A stretch of 33,424 nucleotides of DNA from Treponema sp. (GTDB taxonomy: Bacteria > Spirochaetota > Spirochaetia > Treponematales > Breznakiellaceae). The position numbers and the translations under genes were made by a program. The stretch lies in the NCBI GenBank assembly GCA_031267685.1, contig JAIRYV010000002.1, positions 1-33,424 of the forward strand. The letters run 5' to 3'. This document shows positions 8,086-14,839 of the stretch, in pieces (position 1 is the stretch's first letter; each line of letters starts with the position of its first letter). Below the pieces are notes generated by a model. That model had not been told where the DNA came from, did no database searches, and worked only from the letters and a program-made list of their open reading frames with translations.

Positions 8086-8465
8086 CGTTTGTTTATTCCA
8101 ATCCACACGCTCACAGGTGAGATGTAATCCCTTCATTAACTATATGAACTCAAGGAAAAATCTTCAAGTCACCACGCTCTCCCTTTCATAGCCAGTGTGT
8201 TTGAGAGGAAACCCCGTTTTCCCGCTTCCATACACGTTACCCTGCGCAACACTATATGTGTTCACTGAGTAGGAAAGAGGCCGCGAATAATTCGCGTTCC
8301 TTCGTGGACAAATTTTCCCCATTTTGGTTAAGTGAACACCTATAAGGTTTTCCACGAAATGAGGCACTTCAGGGAGCCGATAGACGCTTCTTCTCTGGTA
8401 TGGCTAAATAAAATATCACGCAGAACTCTGCTGACATAAATGCGTCCAACGGTTATTATAACAGG
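8086..8465 (-). other. Long pyrD leader with fold-back potential
   Basis: No convincing gene lies in this ~380-nt stretch. Symmetry is clear: a 14-bp inverted repeat with one mismatch (8253-8266 and 8331-8344) encloses a perfect palindrome of seven paired bases around one (8282-8296), itself flanked by AGGAA (8271-8275) and TTCCT (8297-8301). A further small hairpin (GGAAA...TTTCC on the minus strand) lies near 8200-8225. With the promoter at 8455-8482 this would form the 5' leader of pyrD. It matches no riboswitch or RNA family I recognise. It could also be an independent small RNA or a mobile repeat remnant. Confidence 0.4.
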
Positions 8466-8482
8466 GTGAATAGTATCAGCAA
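8455..8482 (-). promoter_or_regulatory. Candidate pyrD-directed promoter
   Basis: On the minus strand TTGCTG (8482-8477) and a perfect TATAAT (8460-8455) are 16 nt apart. It overlaps the start of the divergent pseudouridine synthase gene. Confidence 0.5.
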
Positions 8483-9164
8483 AAGAATCGTTTATCAAAG
8501 TGATGCCTGCATTGTGGTGAACAAACTGCCCGGCGAGGCTGTAGAAGGGGCGCGAGACCGGACTGTGGACCTGCCGTGCCTGCTTGCACAGCATACTGGC
8601 GGCAACCAGCCTGTCGCGGTACACCGGCTTGATGTGCCAGTATCCGGGTGCTGCCTCTTTGCGCGAGTGCCAGAGACACGCGCCTTTCTGAGCGCCGCGT
8701 TTGCCAAAAGCCTGATCGAAAAACGCTACTGGGCTATTGTTGAAAAGCCGCCGTCTTCCATACCGCCTGAACGCGAACTGCTTCACTATATCCAAATCGA
8801 CCTTAAACATAACAAAAGCGTCGCCTACACTGAGGCCAGTCCCGGACGCAAGAAGGCGCTTATGCGCTACCAGCTCGTGGGAAGCGGCGAGCGCTACCTC
8901 TTTCTGGAAATAGAACTTCTGAGCGGCCGCCATCACCAGATTCGGGCGCAACTTGCGCGTGAGTGCCTGCGCGTTAAAGGCGACCTGAAATACGGCGCAC
9001 GCCGGAGCGAACCAAATGGCGGCATCAGACTGCACGCCCACTTGCTGGCTTTCCCCGACCCTTCCGGTAACGGGAAAACAATTCGGGCAAGCGCCTTGCC
9101 ACCACTGATGGATCGCTTGTGGGAAGCATTTGTCGCTTGCATAGCAGAGACAAGATCAATATAG
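8466..9164 (+). CDS. RluA-family pseudouridine synthase
   Basis: This 232-residue enzyme isomerises uridine to pseudouridine in rRNA or tRNA. It has the RluA-family core: VVNKLPGEAV, the catalytic Asp within VHRLDVPVSG (usually HRLDxxTSG, here V instead of T), EKRYWAIVE, the GRHHQIRAQL motif and RLHAHLLAF near the end. There is no N-terminal S4 domain, so it is a catalytic-domain-only form, and at 232 residues it is at the short end for the family. GTG 8466 is the only reasonable start and follows a weak AGG. The target base cannot be inferred. Confidence 0.88.
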   Translation: MNSISKRIVYQSDACIVVNKLPGEAVEGARDRTVDLPCLLAQHTGGNQPVAVHRLDVPVSGCCLFARVPETRAFLSAAFAKSLIEKRYWAIVEKPPSSIPPERELLHYIQIDLKHNKSVAYTEASPGRKKALMRYQLVGSGERYLFLEIELLSGRHHQIRAQLARECLRVKGDLKYGARRSEPNGGIRLHAHLLAFPDPSGNGKTIRASALPPLMDRLWEAFVACIAETRSI

Positions 9165-9225
9165 TGAACTTATCAACATCAATTCCGGTAAGTTTCGGAG
9201 TTGTTATACAAATTAAGGAGAAACT

Positions 9226-10323
9226 ATGAAAAATGTGTCAGGGAGCGCGATCGTGCCAAGACTCGCGCTAAAACAGTGCACCGCGCTCTGCGTTATGGCC
9301 ATGGTAGCTGTGGCAGCAGTGAACGCGGGTGGCGGAGGGCAGACAGTGCAAAGCTCAAACAGGCTCTATATCTATAACTGGACGTACTACACGCCACCGT
9401 CAGTTATCGAAAAGTTCGAGAAGGAGTACGGCGTTACGGTGATCTACGACGAGTTCGCCTCCAACGAGGAGATGTTCGCTAAACTACAGGCTGGTGGCAT
9501 GGGATATGACATCATCTTCCCCTCTGGCGACTATGTTTCAATCATGATTAACGAAGGGATGCTCGAAAAAATCGACAAGTCAAAGCTCTCCAACATGGGC
9601 AATGTCGATCCAGCGGTATTAAAAAAAGCCACCTACGATACCGCGATGGATTACTCAGTTCCCTACTACTGGGGCGCAGCAGGTGTTGCGGTTAATACGG
9701 CAAAGGTTCCCAACTTTGAGCGGAACTGGTCGATCTTCAGCCGCACTGACCTGCGCGGACGTATGACCATGCTGGACGATATGCGCGAAGTCATGGGCGA
9801 TGCACTGGTGAGCCTGGGCTATTCGGTGAATACAAAGAATCCCGCCCAGATCGCGCAGGCACGCGATCTGATTAACTCAAGCTGGAAGCCAAACCTCGTG
9901 AAGTTTGACGCCGAGGCTTTTGGTAAGGGCTATACCAACGGCGACTTCTGGGTAGTGCAGGGTTACGCTGAGGTGGTGTATGAGGAGATAGCTGACAACG
10001 AACAGCTCAAGAAAGACACCGTGTTCTTTATCCCAGAGGTAGGTGGCCCAGCCTACATCGACAGTATGTGTATACTCAAAGGAGCGCGAAACATCGACCT
10101 TGCCCATAAGTTCATCGACTTTATTCATAGACCGGACATCTACGCCGAATTCGCCGATTTCTTTGGTTTCCCCGCAACCGCCAACATTCCAGCACGACAG
10201 TTCCAGAAGGAAACCCCGTACTACCTGCCGGAAGACCTCGCCAATACCGAACTCAAGGACGACCTGGGCGCAGAACTGGAACTCTATCAGAACGCATGGC
10301 TTACCATCAGGCTTGGAGACTAG
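9226..10323 (+). CDS. potD: PotD-like polyamine ABC transporter substrate-binding protein
   Basis: This 365-residue periplasmic protein matches the PotD/PotF family, which captures spermidine or putrescine. Family features are the N-terminal LYIYNWTYYTPPSVIEKFEKEYGVTVIYDEF, then GYDIIFPSGDYVSIMINEGMLEKID, YSVPYYWGAAGVAVNT, a GYTNGDFWVVQGYAEVV segment and FFIPEVGGPAYIDSMCILKGA. The signal sequence (about residues 1-34) ends VNA followed by GGGG. There is no lipobox Cys at the junction, so release by signal peptidase I is likely. AAGGAG lies 7 nt upstream of the ATG. The potABC partners are absent from the window and a terminator follows at once, so the gene is an orphan here. Confidence 0.88.
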   Translation: MKNVSGSAIVPRLALKQCTALCVMAMVAVAAVNAGGGGQTVQSSNRLYIYNWTYYTPPSVIEKFEKEYGVTVIYDEFASNEEMFAKLQAGGMGYDIIFPSGDYVSIMINEGMLEKIDKSKLSNMGNVDPAVLKKATYDTAMDYSVPYYWGAAGVAVNTAKVPNFERNWSIFSRTDLRGRMTMLDDMREVMGDALVSLGYSVNTKNPAQIAQARDLINSSWKPNLVKFDAEAFGKGYTNGDFWVVQGYAEVVYEEIADNEQLKKDTVFFIPEVGGPAYIDSMCILKGARNIDLAHKFIDFIHRPDIYAEFADFFGFPATANIPARQFQKETPYYLPEDLANTELKDDLGAELELYQNAWLTIRLGD

Positions 10324-10355
10324 CAGTTCTCGCAGCGTGAAAACCGCGCTGTCTA

Positions 10356-10386
10356 TAAAAAAGCGCCTGAGATCAGGCGCTTTTTT
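10356..10386. terminator. Bidirectional terminator between potD and the sugar importer
   Basis: Complementary arms AAAAAGCGCCTG and CAGGCGCTTTTT surround a tight AGAT loop, with A/T tracts on both sides. It serves potD (+) and the convergent importer operon (-). Confidence 0.9.
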
Positions 10387-10427
10387 ATACCAAAGATACC
10401 CTATGGATCACAGTGGTATGATGGACA

Positions 10428-11315
10428 TCAACCCTTTACCGCCCCAATCACAATGCCCTTGACAAAGTAGCGCTGGAAAAAGGGGTAAAGAACTAGAATA
10501 GGCACAGCGCCCACAGTGGCAATGGCCATCCGCACCGTAGTGGTGGGTATCTTAGATAGCTCCGAAGCCAGGTTACCCATGCTTCCAGCGTTTGCCTGAA
10601 GAAACTGCACATCCTGGAGCATCCGGTTCAGGATATTCTGTAGACTAAAAAGCTCTGCGCGAGTAATATAGATAAGCCCATTGTACCAGTCATTCCAGTA
10701 GGCCAACCCTGACATAAGCCCTACAGTCGCCAGAATGGGCAAAGACAAGGGCAAGACGATGCGGAAAAAAATGAGCCATTCCCCCGCGCCGTCCAGCTTC
10801 GCAGATTCCAAAATGGATTCTGGGATGTTCGAGGCAAAGTACGTGCGAACCAGAATGACGTTAAACCCATTCATCAAAAGACCCGGAACCAAAAGACCGA
10901 AGATGGTATTCTTAATGTGGAAAATCTGAGTATACACCAGGTAAGTGGGAACCAGACCACCGTTAAAAAGCAGGGTAAAAAATACCACAAAGGAAAGCGG
11001 AACCCGCAACGGAAAGTCCCGCCGCGACAGAGGATAAGCCAAAAGGCTCGTGATCAGGAGGCTGGAAGCAGTTCCCACAACAGTAATGAAAAAGGATATG
11101 CGCAGGGAATTGAGAATAAAGCCGCCCTGGTTTAACAGATAACGGTAGGCATCAAGCCCAATCTTTTTCGGCAAAAACGAATAGCCAGTCTGCAGAATGG
11201 TGTTCTCCTCCGTGAAGGACGAGATGATCAAAAGCAGCATAGGTAAAAGGGTAAACAACGCCAGCAGTGTCAGCAGCGTATAAATGGTAATGGTAAAAGT
11301 CCGGTTGCCTTTCAT
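10428..11315 (-). CDS. Carbohydrate ABC transporter permease, LplC/YtcP type
   Basis: This 295-residue inner-membrane protein has six predicted membrane segments and the MalG-like EAA loop (ESAKLDGAGEWLIFFRIVLPLSLPI), which couples to the ATPase. It belongs to the CUT1 subgroup typified by LplC/YtcP, importers of oligosaccharides or complex sugars. AAGGAGGA lies just before the ATG at 11315. It is the last gene of a three-gene operon, 12 nt after the LplB-type permease. As usual for this subgroup, no dedicated ATPase lies in the operon; a shared MsmX-like ATPase elsewhere is expected (family knowledge). Confidence 0.92.
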   Translation of the reverse strand: MKGNRTFTITIYTLLTLLALFTLLPMLLLIISSFTEENTILQTGYSFLPKKIGLDAYRYLLNQGGFILNSLRISFFITVVGTASSLLITSLLAYPLSRRDFPLRVPLSFVVFFTLLFNGGLVPTYLVYTQIFHIKNTIFGLLVPGLLMNGFNVILVRTYFASNIPESILESAKLDGAGEWLIFFRIVLPLSLPILATVGLMSGLAYWNDWYNGLIYITRAELFSLQNILNRMLQDVQFLQANAGSMGNLASELSKIPTTTVRMAIATVGAVPILVLYPFFQRYFVKGIVIGAVKG

Positions 11316-11327
11316 TTTCGCTCCTCC

Positions 11328-12251
11328 TTAAAATAGAGCGTTATCAGGATTTACCTTCCGTACCAGAAGGTTTGAGCCAAGAACCAGCAGGAATCCTACC
11401 AGGGATTGATAAAGACCCGCAGCAGCAGACATGCCAATGTCCCCCAACTGCATAAGCCCGCGATACACGTAGGTGTCAATGACATTGGTAGTGCTGTACA
11501 GAGTGCCAGAGTTCATAGGCACTTGATAGAAGAGGCCAAAGTCAGAATAGAAAATCCGCCCCACTGCCAAAAGCGCCATCATGGTGATCACCGGCGTGAT
11601 CAGAGGCAGCGTGATATGCTGAATGCACTGAAACTTAGTGGCACCGTCCAACTCTGCTGCCTCGTAATAAGTGCGATCAATCCCCACAATGCTGGACAGA
11701 TAAACCACCGAGTAAAACCCAAAACCCCGCCAAAGACTCACGATTGGCAGAATGAATGGCCAGTATTTCGCCTCGGTATACCAGGAAATCCCCTCCTTAC
11801 CAAACAGCGGCAACAGAGTCTTGTTGATAAACCCTACGTTCACGCTCAAAAAGGCATAGACAAGATAACTTACAATCACAATGGAGATGAGATAGGGTAA
11901 CAGGATCACCGTCTGATATATTCGCATCATGGCTTTCTTCGTAACTTCGCTCAACATGATCGCAGTTGCAATAGCCACCACCGTATTGATGATGATAAAG
12001 GTGGCATTGTAGAGAACCGTATTTCGGGTGATCACAAAGGCATCGCGAGTGCGGAAGAGAAATTCAAAATTCTTCAAGCCCGCCCAGTCACTCCCAAAGA
12101 TGCCCTTGGCATAGTTAAAATCCTTAAAGGCAATAACCAGTCCCGCCATGGGGATGTAGTTGTTGATCAAAAGATACGCTAGACCTGGCAGCGTCATGAT
12201 CACCAAGGGCATAGAGCGCCGGACATTGACCCAATATCTTTTCTTAGTCAT
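11328..12251 (-). CDS. Carbohydrate ABC transporter permease, LplB/YteP type
   Basis: This 307-residue inner-membrane permease has six predicted membrane segments and the EAA loop (YYEAAELDGATKFQCIQHITLPLITPV). It resembles LplB/YteP-type CUT1 permeases, the partner of the LplC-type protein downstream. Start choice: GGGGAGG lies only 1 nt before ATG 12260 but 10 nt before ATG 12251, so 12251 (MTKKRYWVN) is preferred. It lies 31 nt after the binding-protein gene. The N-terminus is basic (KKRYWVNVRR), as expected for the cytoplasmic side. Confidence 0.92.
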   Translation of the reverse strand: MTKKRYWVNVRRSMPLVIMTLPGLAYLLINNYIPMAGLVIAFKDFNYAKGIFGSDWAGLKNFEFLFRTRDAFVITRNTVLYNATFIIINTVVAIATAIMLSEVTKKAMMRIYQTVILLPYLISIVIVSYLVYAFLSVNVGFINKTLLPLFGKEGISWYTEAKYWPFILPIVSLWRGFGFYSVVYLSSIVGIDRTYYEAAELDGATKFQCIQHITLPLITPVITMMALLAVGRIFYSDFGLFYQVPMNSGTLYSTTNVIDTYVYRGLMQLGDIGMSAAAGLYQSLVGFLLVLGSNLLVRKVNPDNALF

Positions 12252-12282
12252 AATTACCATACCTCCCCATGGTTAATCTGGT

Positions 12283-13773
12283 TCAGTTTCCCGCAATCCA
12301 GGCGTCAAGCTGGCGCTGCTTTTCCGCGACGATCTGGTTAATCCCTGCGTCTTCCAATGCCCGCCGGAATCGCGGCAAAGTGCTGTCAACATCCACCATG
12401 CCGTATTCAAGGCCAAGCCTGTACTCAGCAGCCACATTGGTTACCGCGCTCAATGCGCTCCGCACTGGGGATGCGTCAAACTGGAAGCCCATGCCCTTTG
12501 AAAAGATCGCGCTCCGGTTGAATTCCTGCATTAGGGCGTTAGTGTTCGCGGCGTTGCCTTCCCACACATACGCCAGCAAAGAGTTGCCATATATCCAGGC
12601 AAGATTCAGGTTATAGCCCGTGTTCGAAGAGTTGACCCCCGCAGGATACGTGATCACCTGATTGTTCAGTTTAACGTAGTGCCGGCCTTCAATTCCCCAG
12701 TCAATCAGATTGATAAGAACCGGGTCGGTAAACATAAGACTGAGGAACTCTATGGTCTTTTCTGGGTTCTTACAGGTGATGGGAACTGCCCAGCTGAGAA
12801 CTCCGACCTGACCAGTGGTGGACAATGCGGGGTTGATCGTGGCGGTTACCATCTCCACACCCCCAGCGCTCAGGCTGGATTGCATATCAAAACCAGGTTT
12901 CAGGTTAGAGCAGAAGGAAAAAAGCTGTCCTGCCCCAACCAGCGTGGTGGCGCCTTGTGAGTTGGTAGAAGCATCAGGAAGCACATAGCCCTTCTGATAC
13001 CAATCACGAGCAATGCGTACCTTTTGCTCATACTCAGGGGTATCAAACAGATTCACCACCCTGAGCGGCGTATTCTGCCCACGATTCATCAGTACCCCAA
13101 AGTCATTCCCCAGGTTATCCCAATCCACCATGAGCTGGGCAACTATGGAAAGGGTATTACCTTGGCCGTAGGTCATAGACATCCCTGGTTCGCCTTTAGA
13201 CACAGTTTCATACACCCGCCCCACATCCTCTACGGTCTTGATGTCCTCAACCTTAAACCCGTACTTTTCCAGAATGTCCTTGCGGAAACAGACCCCGTAA
13301 CTGGCGGCCATGTCCCTAAGACTGGGAATCCCGTAAACTTCCCCGCTCACCGTCCCAGCCTTGAGGTACTCATTCCCCATAACTGAGGCAATAGGCGCGC
13401 CAGTGGTCTTCAGGTACTGGGTAATTGGCAGCAGCTTCCCCTGTGCCACATCATTGTTGAAGGTCGAGTTAAAGACAGGGATAAGATCGAGCTTTTCGCC
13501 GCCGCTGATCATCAGATTGATCTGATCCTGATAGGAAGCAAAGGACAGGGGCAGGAGTTCTACTTCCAGGCCCTTAGCACTGATGTGCTTGTTGATCTCC
13601 GCTTGTACCAGCGCGAGGTCTGGAATAGTGCCAGGGGTAATCATCGCCAAGGTAACCTTATAGGCGCCGCTAGAGGTGGAAGAGGCAGCAGCATTGCCGC
13701 CAGCTGAAACGTTCTGCAAGCCGAAACCAAACAACAATGCTCCGGCTAGAATCGTCAATGTGAATTTTTTCAT
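12283..13773 (-). CDS. Extracellular sugar-binding protein, LplA type
   Basis: This 496-residue binding protein is the first gene of the importer operon. It shows the family-1 solute-binding fold (SFASYQDQINLMISGGEKLDLIPVFN, GIPSLRDMAASYGVCFRKDILEKYGF) and an LplA-like C-terminal half (resembling DUF3502). The signal sequence ends NVSA followed by GGNAAASS, again without a lipobox Cys. AAGGAG lies 6 nt before ATG 13773; ATG 13776 is also possible. The upstream region holds an 11-nt perfect inverted repeat (TATCAATGATA, 13805-13815) and two TGATAG copies, plausible regulator sites given the AraC-type gene nearby. The ligand is unknown; the GH39 neighbour hints at xylo-oligosaccharides or related sugars. 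Confidence 0.9.
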   Translation of the reverse strand: MKKFTLTILAGALLFGFGLQNVSAGGNAAASSTSSGAYKVTLAMITPGTIPDLALVQAEINKHISAKGLEVELLPLSFASYQDQINLMISGGEKLDLIPVFNSTFNNDVAQGKLLPITQYLKTTGAPIASVMGNEYLKAGTVSGEVYGIPSLRDMAASYGVCFRKDILEKYGFKVEDIKTVEDVGRVYETVSKGEPGMSMTYGQGNTLSIVAQLMVDWDNLGNDFGVLMNRGQNTPLRVVNLFDTPEYEQKVRIARDWYQKGYVLPDASTNSQGATTLVGAGQLFSFCSNLKPGFDMQSSLSAGGVEMVTATINPALSTTGQVGVLSWAVPITCKNPEKTIEFLSLMFTDPVLINLIDWGIEGRHYVKLNNQVITYPAGVNSSNTGYNLNLAWIYGNSLLAYVWEGNAANTNALMQEFNRSAIFSKGMGFQFDASPVRSALSAVTNVAAEYRLGLEYGMVDVDSTLPRFRRALEDAGINQIVAEKQRQLDAWIAGN

Positions 13774-13899
13774 CATGTTCTCCTTAAAACTAAAATTGCT
13801 TTAGTATCAATGATAGGATGTTTTCTGATAGATCAAGTTCCTTTTGTTGCTCAATTTAGGGTACTTATTTGCTATTCTTTCAGCAGATTCATTACGGAC

Positions 13900-14020
13900 A
13901 ACGAAGCAGCCGCGCTGACTCATTACTTGGATGTCCGAACTCGTCAAATCTCGCATTGGATATAGACAAGCAGATAATGGCCGTTTCTCTCTATAATCTT
14001 CTCTCTATAGAGAAAGGGTT
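13900..14020 (+). repeat. Left ~120-bp direct repeat (promoter-like copy 1)
   Basis: Positions 13900-13985 align without gaps with 14570-14655 (offset 670), including ACGAAG, GCCGC, TCGTC-AATC and an identical TTGGATATAGACAA. The similarity continues, with a 6-nt shift, through CTATAATCTTCT and an AAAGG tract to an ATG. Each copy therefore carries a possible -10, a ribosome site and a start codon. This copy leads into the 21-nt repeat array. Confidence 0.8.
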
Positions 14021-14024
14021 ATGC

Positions 14025-14159
14025 ATGACTAGCCAGTCGCTTTCATGGTTTTTACCGATGCCCTTGAAACTTTTAGAGTCGCCCCTGAAGCTAAAAAAGG
14101 CGCCCCTGAAACTTTTACAGATGCCCTTGAAACTTTTAGGGGCGCCCCTGAAGCTATAA
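14025..14159 (+). CDS. Possible 44-residue peptide with heptad repeats
   Basis: ATG 14025 has AGAAAGGG 6 nt upstream and a TATAAT 28 nt before that. After 11 residues the frame reads into the 21-nt repeat array and gives five heptads of the form x-P-L-K-L-x-x before a stop in the sixth repeat unit. The product would be small, cationic and amphipathic. Later units shift by one base and do not stay open, so coding is not conserved along the array. No known family is recognised. It may be a real peptide whose length varies with repeat number, or a chance frame. Confidence 0.25.
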   Translation: MTSQSLSWFLPMPLKLLESPLKLKKAPLKLLQMPLKLLGAPLKL

Positions 14160-14512
14160 AGTCGACCCTGAAGCTAAAAAAGATGCCCCTGAAACCTTCG
14201 GGGGCGCCCTGAAACCGTTAGGGGCGCCCCCGAAGCTATAAAGTCGACTCAAAAACATTTAGGGGCGCCCCCGAAGCCAAAAAGTCGACCCTGAAACCGT
14301 TAGGGGCGCCCCTGAAGTTATAAAGTCATCTCTAAAACTAAAAAAGTCGACCTCAAAATCTTTAGAGGCATTCCTAAAATTTTTAGAGGTACCTCTAAAA
14401 CTAAAAAAGTCGACTCTGAAACATGTAGAGGCACCTCTGAAGCTATAAAGGATACCTCAAAAGCTATAAAGTTACCCTCGAAACTAAAAAAGTCACCCCA
14501 AAAACCGTTACG
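14057..14512. repeat. 21-nt tandem repeat array, about 22 units
   Basis: Consecutive 20- or 21-nt units share the core GxCGCCCCTGAAACT followed by an A/T-rich tail. Units ending in TTTAGG or TTTAGA are followed by GGCGCC- or GGTACC-type starts; units ending in TATAAA or CTAAAAAA are followed mostly by GTCGAC-type starts. The junctions are palindromic: AGGGGCGCCCCT recurs, and a 20-bp perfect palindrome centred on GGTACC lies at 14381-14400. Left units are GC-rich and right units AT-rich, but pairing across junctions is often kept. The 1-nt length differences break any single reading frame. It is not CRISPR: there are no unique spacers. Confidence 0.88.
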
Positions 14513-14569
14513 GTCGCCTCCCACACTCCCTCTGCACTGATTGGATGAGGTATGTCCGACACTTCGAGT

Positions 14570-14690
14570 AACGAAGTTGCCGCACTCATCCGCTGCTTGA
14601 ACGCCTGAGTTCGTCGAATCGTGCCTTGGATATAGACAAAACAGTTCATAACGGTCTATCCTTAAACTATAATCTTCTATTATATAAAGG
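14570..14690 (+). repeat. Right ~120-bp direct repeat (promoter-like copy 2)
   Basis: This is the partner of the repeat at 13900-14020. It contains TATAAT at 14668-14673 and TATAAAGG at 14683-14690, 8 nt before an ATG at 14699. A related short motif (TGAGGTxTGTCCGA) lies just before it at 14546-14557 and again at 14824-14836. Confidence 0.8.
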
Positions 14691-14698
14691 ACTTGTTT

Positions 14699-14839
14699 AT
14701 GGGTGAAGTGGTAGAAAGAATCATGCTGGTGAATACCTATACCGAGTGGGGTACTGTCTGTTGGAAAAACCGGCAAGCGGTCGTGGGACAAAAGCGAGAG
14801 GACGCTCACGGCAATGAGTGGGTGAGGTGTGTCCGATAG
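14699..14839 (+). CDS. Possible 46-residue leader ORF coupled to the AraC-GH39 gene
   Basis: ATG 14699 follows AAAGG by 8 nt and a TATAAT by about 25 nt. The 46-residue product begins MGEVVERIMLVNTY and ends VRCVR. Its stop codon TAG overlaps by one base the GTG 14839 that I take as the regulator start, a layout suggesting translational coupling. The N-terminus faintly recalls small retropepsin-like (clan AA) proteins, but it is far too short and lacks any DTG motif. It may be a decayed gene start, a regulatory leader peptide, or noise. Confidence 0.35.
   Translation: MGEVVERIMLVNTYTEWGTVCWKNRQAVVGQKREDAHGNEWVRCVR

Noticed and set aside
8086-8136. Fused remnant of PyrK at the N-terminus of pyrD
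   Set aside because: The 17-residue extension (LTCERVDW) faintly recalls a PyrK end, but it is too short and lacks the Cys cluster; ATG 8085 is the simpler start.
8164-8367. 67-codon minus-strand frame in the pyrD leader
   Set aside because: GTG start without a good ribosome site, inside strongly symmetric sequence; better explained as structured leader or repeat, though a leader peptide cannot be fully excluded.
8086-8465. 6S RNA, tmRNA, SRP RNA or RNase P RNA
   Set aside because: None of the hallmark sequences of these RNAs that I know could be found on either strand; only the generic fold-back is present.
8340-9041. 233-codon minus-strand frame
   Set aside because: It lies opposite the pseudouridine synthase gene, whose family motifs are unmistakable; the antisense product shows no family features.
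14057-14512. CRISPR array
   Set aside because: Units are contiguous 20-21-nt repeats with graded sequence drift and no unique spacers of 25-45 nt; no cas genes are in the window.
14318-14809. 163-codon minus-strand frame through the array and right repeat
   Set aside because: It depends on repeat-driven openness, runs antisense to the promoter-like repeat, has no ribosome site, and its heptads follow trivially from a 21-nt period.
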